In this document: piece by piece, positions 10,208 to 18,291 of the stretch
How positions within the stretch are numbered: position 1 is the stretch's first letter
How the letters are laid out: each line of letters starts with the position of its first letter
From: Rhizobium sp. NRK18
Lineage (GTDB): Bacteria; Pseudomonadota; Alphaproteobacteria; Rhizobiales; Rhizobiaceae
Direction of reading: 5' to 3'
DNA length: 64,000 bases
NCBI RefSeq assembly: GCF_024385575.1
Contig: NZ_JANFMV010000001.1
Span: 124,001 to 188,000 of the forward strand
Translations under genes and position numbers: made by a program
The notes under the pieces: model-generated
The model's database searches: none
Told to the model about the DNA's origin: nothing
The model's input: only the letters and a program-made list of their open reading frames with translations

Positions 10208-11968
10208 TTACGAGTTGGCTAGTGACGAAACCAGCCACGCGAGTTCCGTGCGAGCGGATGAGATTACGCTTGCGTAGGAACTGACTGTCGTCATGTCCGT
10301 CCCGTATCTCTTGTCAATAGAGGCTGCGGAGCCCTTGCCGACCATCAAGATCCTCAACGGGCTGCTTGAGGTTATAGTCCCCGATAGGTCATCACGATAT
10401 TGCTCGGCTTGCGCAATGTCTTCTCGAGAAATCGGATGATTGGGCCGCTTGAATTCAATAAGCAGGTAGCTGTCAGCGAGATCCTGCGACAGTAGAAGAT
10501 CAGGCCGTTTCAAAGCTCGCTCGCCCGTGAATTTCTTATCACTATATTCCGCGATAATCCTTTTGAGAGTGATGTTAGATGACATCAGGGCGTATTGACG
10601 ACCGAGAAGCCACAAATTCGTCTCGAACGCTTTATGGACGTCCTTTTCGAGGGTCGCTTCATTGTGGATAAGCTCCTCGAGGTAGTCAAGAAATCTCAAT
10701 CGTCTCGTCGCCTGTGAAGCGATTCCAGAGAGCTCTACCACACCAAAATCTTCAAGCGCGGCTGCGAAGGAACCGACATCGTTGCGATCGGTGGCACTTA
10801 TCCGTTCAAGCACTGCCCAGTAAGCGTCATGCTCCATCGCGTCGAGTGCGACTTCCGCGATTGTCGCAATTCGGTCTTCGCTTTCCCTATAGAACCGCTG
10901 CAGGATTCGGTGGAGGGCTTCCTCAGCGTAACGTCGACGGTATTCTGGGAGGACTTTCAGTCTAGCGTCCAACTGCTTTTTTAATCGAGCTAGCTGTAGG
11001 CTCATATCGCGAGAATGACTCTCCTTCAGCCCTTCTTTGACGATCGATTTCACATAGGATTGGAGTTCTTGGAACACCTTGCTGTTCTCGATCACACCGC
11101 CCCAGTCGGCGGTTACGAAATGGTCGTTGCCCTCAAGCTGCACCTCTCCATAGACTCTTTTAGACAGCTTGAAGGGTATTTCCTCGTCGTCGTCTAGGCC
11201 AAACATCATCGGCTTCCCGACGACTTTCCCGTCCATCTTCAGCACTATACCCGGTGATTTTGGGGCTTTCTTGCCATCTGCAATCGTAAACTTTAAGCGA
11301 ACGATGCCATTCTCTGTAAGAGCTTTTTCGACCACCCTTGATACGCCCGGAACGTCATCGACCGACAATTGCGCGCCATTTACAAATACCTTAAAGGCAT
11401 CCTCCCGGCCGTACTCGTGCACGAGGACTTCTCGAAAGCGATCGGCGGTGGGGAAATTCAATCTGTTGTCAAGACCGGACAGGATGATTGTAGTGCCTGC
11501 ATGAGCGTCCAATGAATCTTCCTCTATGAATGGTAAAGGCACAGCTTCCAGGTCATTTTCGTTCTCGGCCAGCACGAGCTTGTCAATCGTCAAGCTGGAC
11601 TTCACACCTCGGGCGACCGATGAAACTTCCATCCGGCTTGCCAGCGACAAGCCCGCGAACTTACCGATACCCTTCCGACCCTTCACTTTCCGCTTGAGTA
11701 GAGGCGTGCGTTCACCTGTACGTGCTCTCTTGTCGCTGGCGATGTTTAGGTATTCGGTCCTCATTTCCAGAGAAGTCATTCCAGAACCGTCGTCGCGGAC
11801 GATAATCGGATCAGACGACATAGGCGCGGGCAACGTGATCCAGACATTCTTGGCATCAGCGTCCCATGCGTTGTCTACCAGTTCCTTCAGAGCCACCTCG
11901 CTCGATCGGTAGGTTTCACCCAGAAGTCTTGTCAGTCGTGTATTTACCGAAAAATGGGCATCGTCCAT
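10208..11968 (-). CDS. GHKL (MORC/HSP90-like) ATPase with C-terminal PD-(D/E)XK nuclease
   Basis: A 586-residue protein. The N-terminal GHKL ATPase has the N box VALKELVDNAWDADA (about residues 25-39), Mg/ATP loop RDDGSGM (58-64) and lid motif GRKGIGKFAG (97-106). This matches the MutL/MORC-like ATPases described from restriction-type loci. A helical middle region follows. Near the C-terminus RPDLLL (P489, D490) and IEFKRP (E505, K507) form a canonical PD-(D/E)XK nuclease signature. The preceding ATLEKDVHKAFETNLWLLG resembles Shedu/DUF4263-type nucleases. The start at 11968 is chosen for its GGGGAG binding site; the frame is open 30 codons upstream. It is divergent from the helicase at 12385. 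Probably anti-phage or DNA-targeting; the function is inferred. Confidence 0.75.
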   Translation of the reverse strand: MDDAHFSVNTRLTRLLGETYRSSEVALKELVDNAWDADAKNVWITLPAPMSSDPIIVRDDGSGMTSLEMRTEYLNIASDKRARTGERTPLLKRKVKGRKGIGKFAGLSLASRMEVSSVARGVKSSLTIDKLVLAENENDLEAVPLPFIEEDSLDAHAGTTIILSGLDNRLNFPTADRFREVLVHEYGREDAFKVFVNGAQLSVDDVPGVSRVVEKALTENGIVRLKFTIADGKKAPKSPGIVLKMDGKVVGKPMMFGLDDDEEIPFKLSKRVYGEVQLEGNDHFVTADWGGVIENSKVFQELQSYVKSIVKEGLKESHSRDMSLQLARLKKQLDARLKVLPEYRRRYAEEALHRILQRFYRESEDRIATIAEVALDAMEHDAYWAVLERISATDRNDVGSFAAALEDFGVVELSGIASQATRRLRFLDYLEELIHNEATLEKDVHKAFETNLWLLGRQYALMSSNITLKRIIAEYSDKKFTGERALKRPDLLLSQDLADSYLLIEFKRPNHPISREDIAQAEQYRDDLSGTITSSSPLRILMVGKGSAASIDKRYGTDMTTVSSYASVISSARTELAWLVSSLANS

Positions 11969-12384
11969 AAAACTTGCTCCCCAACCGAACGTAAACCAGA
12001 GGTAGCAGAAGAAGTAAGCCTCGGTAACCTTCGAGGATGAACCCTTCACAGGAAACAAAACGGCACGGTCATTCTTGGGCTAGCCAATTCATAGTGCCTT
12101 TAAAGGAACCTAGTACACATCGCGCGGGAAGTTCAGGGATTGCAAACCTGTTCGCGCACTTCACGACTATGATGCGTCCAATTCATTCCCCGAAAGGTCG
12201 GGATATGTAGACCCGGCTATGCCAAATCGGATTGCTTCTTCGACCAGAAATTAGGTATTTCCTCGTTCAAGTTCCCGTTGCATTGAATAGTTCGCCGCCG
12301 ACAATTGTAAATTAGGGTCGATCGGTCACTTCTTGATTTCAACAGATAGGTTGCTAGTCTCCCTTCAATATCAGGAGGTGGGCC
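11969..12384. promoter_or_regulatory. Divergent intergenic region between the GHKL and helicase genes
   Basis: About 416 bases with no convincing gene, presumably holding the two back-to-back promoters. For the helicase, TTGATT (12333-12338) and TAGTCT (12355-12360) with a 16-base spacer are a weak sigma-70 candidate, followed by a strong AGGAGGTG ribosome binding site just before the ATG at 12385. No regulator gene or obvious operator palindrome lies here. Confidence 0.4.
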
Positions 12385-14913
12385 ATGGTTTTTGATTTTG
12401 GTGGATTAGACAAGCCGAAGGCGAAGAGTGCATCGGCCAATCCACGAGACATTTTCCGCAGCCGTCCTTCAGGTAAAGCGAAAATCAAAGAGCTATGGCA
12501 AGGGCAAGCGCAAGCGCTTGACGAATGGTACAAAAACCCAAAGCAAGACACCTTAATCTCTATGTATACAGGTGCGGGGAAAACGCTTGTGGGAGTGTTG
12601 ATAGCTCAGAGTTATCTGCTACAGGGCGTCCGAAACGTACTTTACGTCTGCCCTACGATTGACCTAATCCATCAAACGGTTGGTGAGGCAAATGGAATAG
12701 GAATTACGCCCACGACATTCTATCAATCAAAATTTTCAGACCAGCATTTTGCCCAGTCTAAGTCCTTTTGTATAACAACTTATCAGGCCCTGCTAAACAC
12801 CCGCAACAAATTCCGCGGACAGAACGCGCCGGGCGCAATCATCTTTGACGATGCCCATGTCGGAGAACGACTGGTCCGAGACGCGTTTACATTGACGATC
12901 CGAAAGGCAGAAAACGCAGCGCTATATTCTCAGGTAGCAGCGATCATCAAGGAGTGCTTCCACGATATCGGGCAGGTTTATAATTTTGAGCAAATTGTCT
13001 CCGACTTCTCCTCAGGCTCGGTCGCTCTTTGCCCACCGAATGGTGTTCACAACCGCAGCCACGAGTTTCAAGCGGCGTTAGAACCGCACGTCGATGGCGA
13101 CATAGGCCTCCAGCTGCCGTTCGACTATCTGCGCGGGCATCTTCAATACTGCGCGATAACCATCAGTAAGTTTGTAATCGAGATTACACCTCCCTTCATT
13201 CCTGCACTCCATGTCCGTGCGCTGGAAGATAAAAGCGTGCCCAAGGTGTTTCTTTCGGCCACCGTTCAATCAAAGGGCGATATTATTCGGGCATTTGGAC
13301 GATCTCCGCGTGTAATTGAGCCGGACGTAGATGCTGGCCTCGGCGAGCGACTCATGTTGTTCGGTTCTTCATTGAACGAATTCTGCAACAACGTGGAGGG
13401 CATCCAAGCCCTGAGCAAGAAAGTGAAAGTTCTTATTGCTACCCCAGCAGAAAGGACAGCGGATAAATGGGACGATTTTGCCTCTGCGCCTAAGAGCGCA
13501 GATGCATTCACAAAACGGCTCAACGAGTTTCGGGCGAGTACGGCGGGCGCGTTCATGTTGCTTGGCAGATATGATGGTATCGACTTACCCGACGATGACT
13601 GCCGCGTAATGGCGGTGGATGGAGTGCCTGTTGGTTCAGCACAGCTAGAACGGTACTTGTTCGATCGAATAAAGTTAGACCAGACATTTTTCCCGCGGGT
13701 CGCCAATCGGTTCACTCAGCTCTTCGGTCGAATCAATCGCGGCAAGAATGACTACGGCATCTACTTCATCTATTCGACCGATGCTGAAAACTGGCTGCGA
13801 AATGTTGCCAACCAAGCGTACTTTCCAAAAGTCCTTCAAGAGCAGATACGGCTTTCCGAAGAGTTTTGCGATCAATTGAAAGACATGACGGCGGATAAAA
13901 TCGAGTCGATAGTGACGCAGATCATCGAGCGTGACGCAGGGTGGCTCGCCTATTATCAGGCGCAGATTGGCCAGAATCCAATCGACGAGAAGCGGATTAG
14001 CGATCGTGAGGACTACACGAAATTTGACGACGAGCTCGCTAAGCGCGAAGCAAACTTTATCCTCATGCTCTGGCAGGGAGATCACAGCGGAGCACTCAAG
14101 CAGTTGGAGGAAGTTATCGATGAAGTGAGAATGAAGAATCCCCGTCTCGCTGGTTGGTACGCAATCTGGCTTGGCTCAGCGAACGCTATCCTCGGTCGTT
14201 CTGACGCGATGTTTGATTGGTTCGATGAGGCCCGAAACAGACTAGGCGGCAAGCTTCCGTTGCCGCGTCAGGAGCAAGAGGACATCGGCGTGCTTCCGGC
14301 CTGTAAAACTGTGATCGAGGAGGGGCTGCGCGAATTCTGTGCACTTACCGTGCCTGAAGCAAGTCGTAAGATGTCTAAACTGATAAAAGCTGCGGAACCT
14401 GCCTATGGCGATCCTTCGCACAAGAAGGCGGAGGAGGCAGTTAGGGTCATCGGAGCGGCGCTGGGCTTTGAGTCTCGGCGACCAGATACTGACGAGCACG
14501 ACGGCCCAGACAACGTTTGGATTGATCATAATACCAAGGTTGCTATCCCCATTGAGTTGAAGACAGACAAGCTTGAGGGCAGTGCGATAAACTCCGAAGA
14601 GGTCGGGCAGATTTATCAGCATCTGGAGTGGGCGAGATCGCGATACTCAGACTATAATGTTCCGGGCATCCTTGTTTATACCGAGAGTAAATCGGTTACC
14701 GGCAGCAGTAATCCGTCCGTTGATATGTTCTTTGCCGATCGAAAGGCGATGAAGGATCTCCAGACCTCGTTTATCACCGCTGTGACCACACTCTCCAAGC
14801 TGTCTCCACTGGAAAAATATGGCAAGGCGTCCGAGATCGGCGGTCAACCGGACTGGCAACCGCTCGCTATCTTCGAGCGGCTGAAAGTCGGTTGCCTCAA
14901 GGACGCGGATTGA
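12385..14913 (+). CDS. SF2 helicase with C-terminal PD-(D/E)XK-like nuclease domain
   Basis: An 842-residue protein. Helicase motifs in order: Q-like WQGQAQAL (about 38-45), Walker A YTGAGKTL (61-68), Ia CPTIDLIHQT (89-98), II FDDAH (154-158), III FLSATVQS (289-296), V RYDGIDLPDDDCRVMA (395-410) and VI QLFGRINRGKNDYG (445-458). Motifs V and VI resemble the DinG/XPD group, but the Fe-S cysteines are not evident. A ~130-residue insert separates motifs II and III. Residues ~560-680 look like helical repeats. Near the C-terminus GPDNVW (P708, D709) and IELKTD (E724, K726) give a PD-(D/E)XK pattern spaced exactly as in the divergent GHKL protein. It likely acts with that protein in phage or plasmid defence (inference). 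Confidence 0.75.
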   Translation: MVFDFGGLDKPKAKSASANPRDIFRSRPSGKAKIKELWQGQAQALDEWYKNPKQDTLISMYTGAGKTLVGVLIAQSYLLQGVRNVLYVCPTIDLIHQTVGEANGIGITPTTFYQSKFSDQHFAQSKSFCITTYQALLNTRNKFRGQNAPGAIIFDDAHVGERLVRDAFTLTIRKAENAALYSQVAAIIKECFHDIGQVYNFEQIVSDFSSGSVALCPPNGVHNRSHEFQAALEPHVDGDIGLQLPFDYLRGHLQYCAITISKFVIEITPPFIPALHVRALEDKSVPKVFLSATVQSKGDIIRAFGRSPRVIEPDVDAGLGERLMLFGSSLNEFCNNVEGIQALSKKVKVLIATPAERTADKWDDFASAPKSADAFTKRLNEFRASTAGAFMLLGRYDGIDLPDDDCRVMAVDGVPVGSAQLERYLFDRIKLDQTFFPRVANRFTQLFGRINRGKNDYGIYFIYSTDAENWLRNVANQAYFPKVLQEQIRLSEEFCDQLKDMTADKIESIVTQIIERDAGWLAYYQAQIGQNPIDEKRISDREDYTKFDDELAKREANFILMLWQGDHSGALKQLEEVIDEVRMKNPRLAGWYAIWLGSANAILGRSDAMFDWFDEARNRLGGKLPLPRQEQEDIGVLPACKTVIEEGLREFCALTVPEASRKMSKLIKAAEPAYGDPSHKKAEEAVRVIGAALGFESRRPDTDEHDGPDNVWIDHNTKVAIPIELKTDKLEGSAINSEEVGQIYQHLEWARSRYSDYNVPGILVYTESKSVTGSSNPSVDMFFADRKAMKDLQTSFITAVTTLSKLSPLEKYGKASEIGGQPDWQPLAIFERLKVGCLKDAD

Positions 14914-15061
14914 GAAGCACCGATCTTTGGCAGGTTAATTCGTGACGTGGTCTTCTTGACACTACCACGATGCCGCGCAGCGAGTGGCCGGCAGGGGGGG
15001 CGCGAAGCTGTCATTAATAATTAAGATCGTATAAGGATTTCCTGAGGGCAACGGTTCATTT

Positions 15062-15583
15062 CTATAAATTCGACAGAAAATTGCCCTTCATTCGCGCATA
15101 TTCCTCGGCTGAAATCATACCCTGATCAGAAAGCGCCTTGAGCCGTGAGAGCTTAGCAGCAATCTCATCGACATCCGCACGCTGAACTGCGGCCGGCACT
15201 TCATCCACCATCTTCACCATCACCGGATCATTGACGGCGATGTTCAACCCGCTCTCTCCGCCGTGGTTGCCGGTCGGGCTGCGGTGCACGGCCTGACAGG
15301 CCCATACGAGCGAACCGAGCCAACCGATGCCAGTTGCGCCAAAACAAATGTTGATGACGCCGATCAGCCAGCGATTGGGATGACCGCGCCTGAAGGCGAC
15401 GATGGTTGGGATCATGTAGGCCGACCAGATGGCGATGACGACGAGGGCCAGCAGCACGAGCCCTCCTTCGCCGCCATCCGTGGCAGCAAAAGCCCTTCCC
15501 GAAGGAAGGGCAATCAAGGCCGATGCTATCGCTGCTCTGAAGGCGATCGATGAGAATCGCCGAGAATGCTTCCCGGTCATCAC
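15062..15583 (-). CDS. Superinfection immunity (Imm-like) membrane protein with SHOCT tail
   Basis: A 173-residue protein. It has a signal peptide or first membrane segment (AIASALIALPSGRAFA), two membrane segments with the Imm-superinfection pattern (SAYMIPTIVAFRRGHPN, then INICFGATGIGWLGSLVWA), and a C-terminal SHOCT helix pair (LSRLKALSDQGMISAEEYAR). T4 Imm-type proteins block DNA injection by later phages, so a role at the inner membrane is likely. Its start overlaps the stop of the DUF805/SHOCT gene in an ATGA, so they are coupled. Both proteins carry SHOCT tails and may form one complex. Confidence 0.75.
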   Translation of the reverse strand: MMTGKHSRRFSSIAFRAAIASALIALPSGRAFAATDGGEGGLVLLALVVIAIWSAYMIPTIVAFRRGHPNRWLIGVINICFGATGIGWLGSLVWACQAVHRSPTGNHGGESGLNIAVNDPVMVKMVDEVPAAVQRADVDEIAAKLSRLKALSDQGMISAEEYARMKGNFLSNL

Positions 15584-16107
15584 GCCGCTCCGCCCAGAAC
15601 GTCCGCTTTCATCTTCTGATACTCGGCATCATCAATGGCGCCGGAAGCCTTCAGAGCGGCAAGTTTTTCCAGCTGCCCTACGGTGTCGGCCGAGGATGCC
15701 GACTGCCTTGCGGGAGCCGTTGCATTCGCAGCCGTTGCCACTTCCGGTGTGGAACCGACCGGCGGTCCAAACCGATTGCTACCCGGCGTCGAGGCGGTGC
15801 ACAGAAACACGATCTGAATGATAAAGCCGACCAGCGGAACGACGCCAACGAGCAGCCACCATCCGCTGCGGTCGATGTCATGCATGCGGCGAACGAAGAC
15901 GGCGAGCGCCGGCAGCATGTGCGCCAGCATGATAATTCCGGTGATCGGTCCACCACCATCGGGCAGCGACGTGCCTGCCATCTCGTCCAGGACCGCGCCC
16001 AAGAAAATCGAAATGAAAAAGAACAGCGTGAACAGCCAATATTGCGACCGCGTAGAGCGGCCGCTGAAATTGGCGTAGTTCTTCATGCCGTCAAGATATG
16101 CATTCAT
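15580..16107 (-). CDS. DUF805 membrane protein with SHOCT tail
   Basis: A 175-residue protein. The DUF805 domain shows FSGRSTRSQYWLFTLFFF, the conserved MLPALAVFVRRMHDIDRSGW and three to four membrane segments, with WWLLVGVVPLVGFIIQIVF the last. A linker rich in Ala/Thr/Ser leads to a SHOCT motif (LEKLAALKASGAIDDAEYQKMKADVL). The start at 16107 is chosen because it begins the DUF805 consensus MNAYLDGMKNYANFSGR behind a G-rich binding site; the frame is open far upstream. First gene of a two-gene operon with the Imm-like protein, divergent from the XRE regulator at 16230. Confidence 0.8.
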   Translation of the reverse strand: MNAYLDGMKNYANFSGRSTRSQYWLFTLFFFISIFLGAVLDEMAGTSLPDGGGPITGIIMLAHMLPALAVFVRRMHDIDRSGWWLLVGVVPLVGFIIQIVFLCTASTPGSNRFGPPVGSTPEVATAANATAPARQSASSADTVGQLEKLAALKASGAIDDAEYQKMKADVLGGAA

Positions 16108-16229
16108 AGGAAATCCCCCCTTCAAAACAATGCCAGACGCCCGTTGCCGAGGCGCGGTAGGCAACACGCGAAAGTGGTGCCACAAATTAAATATGGGATC
16201 AACAGTCCGTCGATTAACAGGCCGCAGAT

Positions 16230-16514
16230 ATGTCTTTGCTGTCTGCCATGGACGTACGGCAAACCATCGGCTGGAATCTGAGGCGCATCCGCGTCGAAAA
16301 AGGCCTCTCGCAAGAACGATTGGCTCTGGAGGCGAGTATCGATCGCGCCTACGTGGGCAGGGTCGAGCGCGGGCAGGAGAACGTGACGGTGTCCACCTTG
16401 GAAGCCCTTGCCAATGCGCTGCATGCCCACGTGTCGGAGTTCTTCGCCGAGGTTGAAGACGGCGCGAAATGGCCCGAGGCACTTCCGTCAGGCCGGCGAC
16501 CGAAATCGAGTTGA
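16230..16514 (+). CDS. XRE-family HTH regulator
   Basis: A 94-residue protein that is almost entirely a lambda-repressor-type HTH: TIGWNLRRIRVEKGLSQERL, the recognition helix in ASIDRAYVGRVERGQ and TVSTLEALANALHAHVSEFF. It is likely a repressor or activator of nearby promoters. Candidates are the divergent DUF805-Imm operon 120 bases away and the palindromic operator at 17565-17579. A start seven codons downstream (ATG, MDVRQTIGW) is possible. Confidence 0.85.
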   Translation: MSLLSAMDVRQTIGWNLRRIRVEKGLSQERLALEASIDRAYVGRVERGQENVTVSTLEALANALHAHVSEFFAEVEDGAKWPEALPSGRRPKSS

Positions 16515-16540
16515 AGGCCGAACTGTTCATCACCACCCCC

Positions 16541-16906
16541 TCAATACTCGTCCGCCCGCATCAGGGTCAGAACCCGGCAGGTGACGTCGTCGTCCGCCGG
16601 ATCGGGCGAGCCGAACTCAAGATCCTTGTCGTAGTAGTCGATCTTCCAGAAGAAGCAGGTGCCGGCGATGGTGACGGAACCGAAGTCATGCTCGGCATAC
16701 GGGTCGTTGCCGGTGTCGAAGGCATCAAAACGCTGCACAGCGGCCATCAGGGCGAGCTTCTCGATGCCGTCGAGGGCAGTGACGCCCGGCGTCATCAGAA
16801 CGCGCCCACCGACAAAGCTCCGACGGAAACGATCGTTGCGGCTGCGGATGAGCGCGGCCCGATCGGCCGCGTCTCCTGTGTTCGTTGTCACGATTGCGGT
16901 TGCCAT
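16541..16906 (-). CDS. DUF3768 domain protein
   Basis: A 121-residue protein matching the DUF3768 pattern common on rhizobial plasmids and islands: RNDRFRRSFVGGRVLMT, FDAFDTGNDPYAEHDFG and FWKIDYYDKDLEFGSPDPA. The family has no known function and is often close to plasmid maintenance or antirestriction genes. It is the second gene of a pair; a GTG at 16918 that overlaps the previous stop is an alternative start. Confidence 0.75.
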   Translation of the reverse strand: MATAIVTTNTGDAADRAALIRSRNDRFRRSFVGGRVLMTPGVTALDGIEKLALMAAVQRFDAFDTGNDPYAEHDFGSVTIAGTCFFWKIDYYDKDLEFGSPDPADDDVTCRVLTLMRADEY

Positions 16907-16914
16907 CGCCGGTC

Positions 16915-17496
16915 TCACTTCTCGACGAAGGCCGGATGCATGAGGCCGATATCCTCGATGCGTCTGTTGAAGGCTGGCTCTTCGAGAAAGTCACGCCACT
17001 TGAGGCGGTAGGTGCCATCGTCCTTGATGGAGATGACGGTCGCCTCGTACCAAGGCTCCCCGGCACCGTCCTTGATCAGCACCACGCTGCCGACCACGAC
17101 CTCATCCCAGTCCTTCGGCTTCGACACCGGCTTGACGGGCAGAGGCTCACCCTCTTCGGCAGCCGGCGCCACACGCACCTGCTCCGCCTTCACCCGGTCT
17201 TCCTCGGGAAGGTGTGAGGCGATCTCCCGGTAGAGGTCCTGCTTGACGAAGGGCACGAAGGCCTTGCCGCTGTCGAACAGCTTTCCCTTCGGCAGCTTCT
17301 TCAGGAAGCCGCGCACCTCGTCCGTTTCGACCTTCAGGGCCAGCATGCCCATGAGATCGGCTGCCTTGTGTGCCGCATGGGAATCCGTTGCCGGGAAGAA
17401 CGAAGCATGTGCCTTGCCCTTGTCGTCACGTCCAAGGAGGATGACGGCCTGCGGCAGGGTTGCCTTGCTGCCGGCATGGGTTGCGAGTGATGTCAT
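16915..17496 (-). CDS. Conserved island protein of unknown function
   Basis: A 193-residue soluble protein starting MTSLATHAGSKATLPQAVILLG. The first half reads GRDDKGKAHASFFPATDS and ADLMGMLALKVETDE. The second half, after a Pro/Glu-rich linker, has a Tudor/KOW-like strand pattern (VVVGSVVLIKDGAGEPWYEATVISI, then TYRLKWRDF). No catalytic motif is seen. The start at 17496 has a GGAGAG binding site and lies about 60 bases from a strong promoter; the longer frame runs through that promoter and is rejected. First gene of the operon with the DUF3768 protein. Confidence 0.65.
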   Translation of the reverse strand: MTSLATHAGSKATLPQAVILLGRDDKGKAHASFFPATDSHAAHKAADLMGMLALKVETDEVRGFLKKLPKGKLFDSGKAFVPFVKQDLYREIASHLPEEDRVKAEQVRVAPAAEEGEPLPVKPVSKPKDWDEVVVGSVVLIKDGAGEPWYEATVISIKDDGTYRLKWRDFLEEPAFNRRIEDIGLMHPAFVEK

Positions 17497-17517
17497 TTTA
17501 GCTCTCCGAAAATAGAA

Positions 17518-17537
17518 GAGGGGCCAAGCGGCCCCTC
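17518..17537 (-). promoter_or_regulatory. Terminator-like hairpin in the leader of the DUF3768 operon
   Basis: A perfect 8-bp stem GAGGGGCC/GGCCCCTC with a four-base loop, transcribed from the promoter at 17566-17594 before the first gene. On the transcript it is followed by TCTTCTATTTTC and then the ribosome binding site. That is the arrangement of an attenuator, though a plain stabilising 5' stem is also possible. Confidence 0.5.
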
Positions 17538-17564
17538 GTGTGTCGGCATGATCGCCGGCTGTAA

Positions 17565-17594
17565 TGTTATACAATAACAACTCAGGATTGTCAA
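17565..17594 (-). promoter_or_regulatory. Sigma-70 promoter with overlapping palindromic operator
   Basis: On the minus strand TTGACA (17594-17589) and TATAAC (17571-17566) are separated by exactly 17 bases, close to consensus. The -10 box is embedded in a perfect palindrome, TGTTATacaATAACA (17565-17579), typical of a repressor site. The start of transcription would be near 17559. The XRE regulator encoded at 16230 is the nearest candidate repressor. Confidence 0.7.
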
Positions 17595-17760
17595 TTTGAT
17601 CCAAGTGCAACCCATTTCCCTCTAAAGTGAGATAGCGACCGTTGCAGGTCCGGGGTAGCTCTGACAAATATGGATTTCAGAAGGGGCGGACGGCCCGACA
17701 ATGCTATCGCTGACTTCTGACCAACATTACAAACAGTGGTCTGAATCCGAGGGAGTTCGA

Positions 17761-18276
17761 ATGAGCGCGCGCCTGACAACTGCGGTTAGAATTGGAGATG
17801 CCGCTAGGGCGATACTGCGGAAGACACGCACCTTTCCTGACAAAGGCTACGGGAACCATACAGACCTCAGAGAAAGCAACCATATCGGCGTGGAACCCAT
17901 GCTCTTGGCGCTCTCGATGGAGCTAGCGCTGAAAGCATGGTGGGTCTTCGATCATGACGACGCCAATGTGATGATATCACACAATCTGACTAAGCTGTTC
18001 GGCGCGCTGAAGCCGGAGAGTCAGCAGGTGTTGGACGCGGAGTTCAAGAAGGCAGTCGTTCCATATCACTCCAATGGTTTCTATGCCGACTACGGCATCC
18101 GACATATCCTGGAACAGCACAAAAGCGCGTTCGTAGACTGGCGTTATCTCCACGAACCGAAACCAACAACAATGAAGTTTGAATTGAGCGCCTTCGAGGC
18201 TACACTGGAAATGGTTCTGACTGAATTCGAGAAGAGATATCGCATCGAGCCGGTAACGCCGCTTAGGCCATCCTGA
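17761..18276 (+). CDS. HEPN-like protein of unknown function
   Basis: A 171-residue helical protein. The pattern LALSMELALKAWWVFDHDD, SHNLTKLFGALKPE and FVDWRYLHEP recalls HEPN-fold proteins (a lone Lys-rich helix, HxLxxLF, then WRY-x-x-E), but the catalytic R-x4-6-H motif is not clear. If HEPN, it could be an RNase or an inactive relative; no nucleotidyltransferase partner is next to it. The start at 17761 follows GAGGGAG; a start 20 codons upstream (17701) is in frame. Confidence 0.45.
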   Translation: MSARLTTAVRIGDAARAILRKTRTFPDKGYGNHTDLRESNHIGVEPMLLALSMELALKAWWVFDHDDANVMISHNLTKLFGALKPESQQVLDAEFKKAVVPYHSNGFYADYGIRHILEQHKSAFVDWRYLHEPKPTTMKFELSAFEATLEMVLTEFEKRYRIEPVTPLRPS

Positions 18277-18291
18277 GCGGCCATATCTCTT

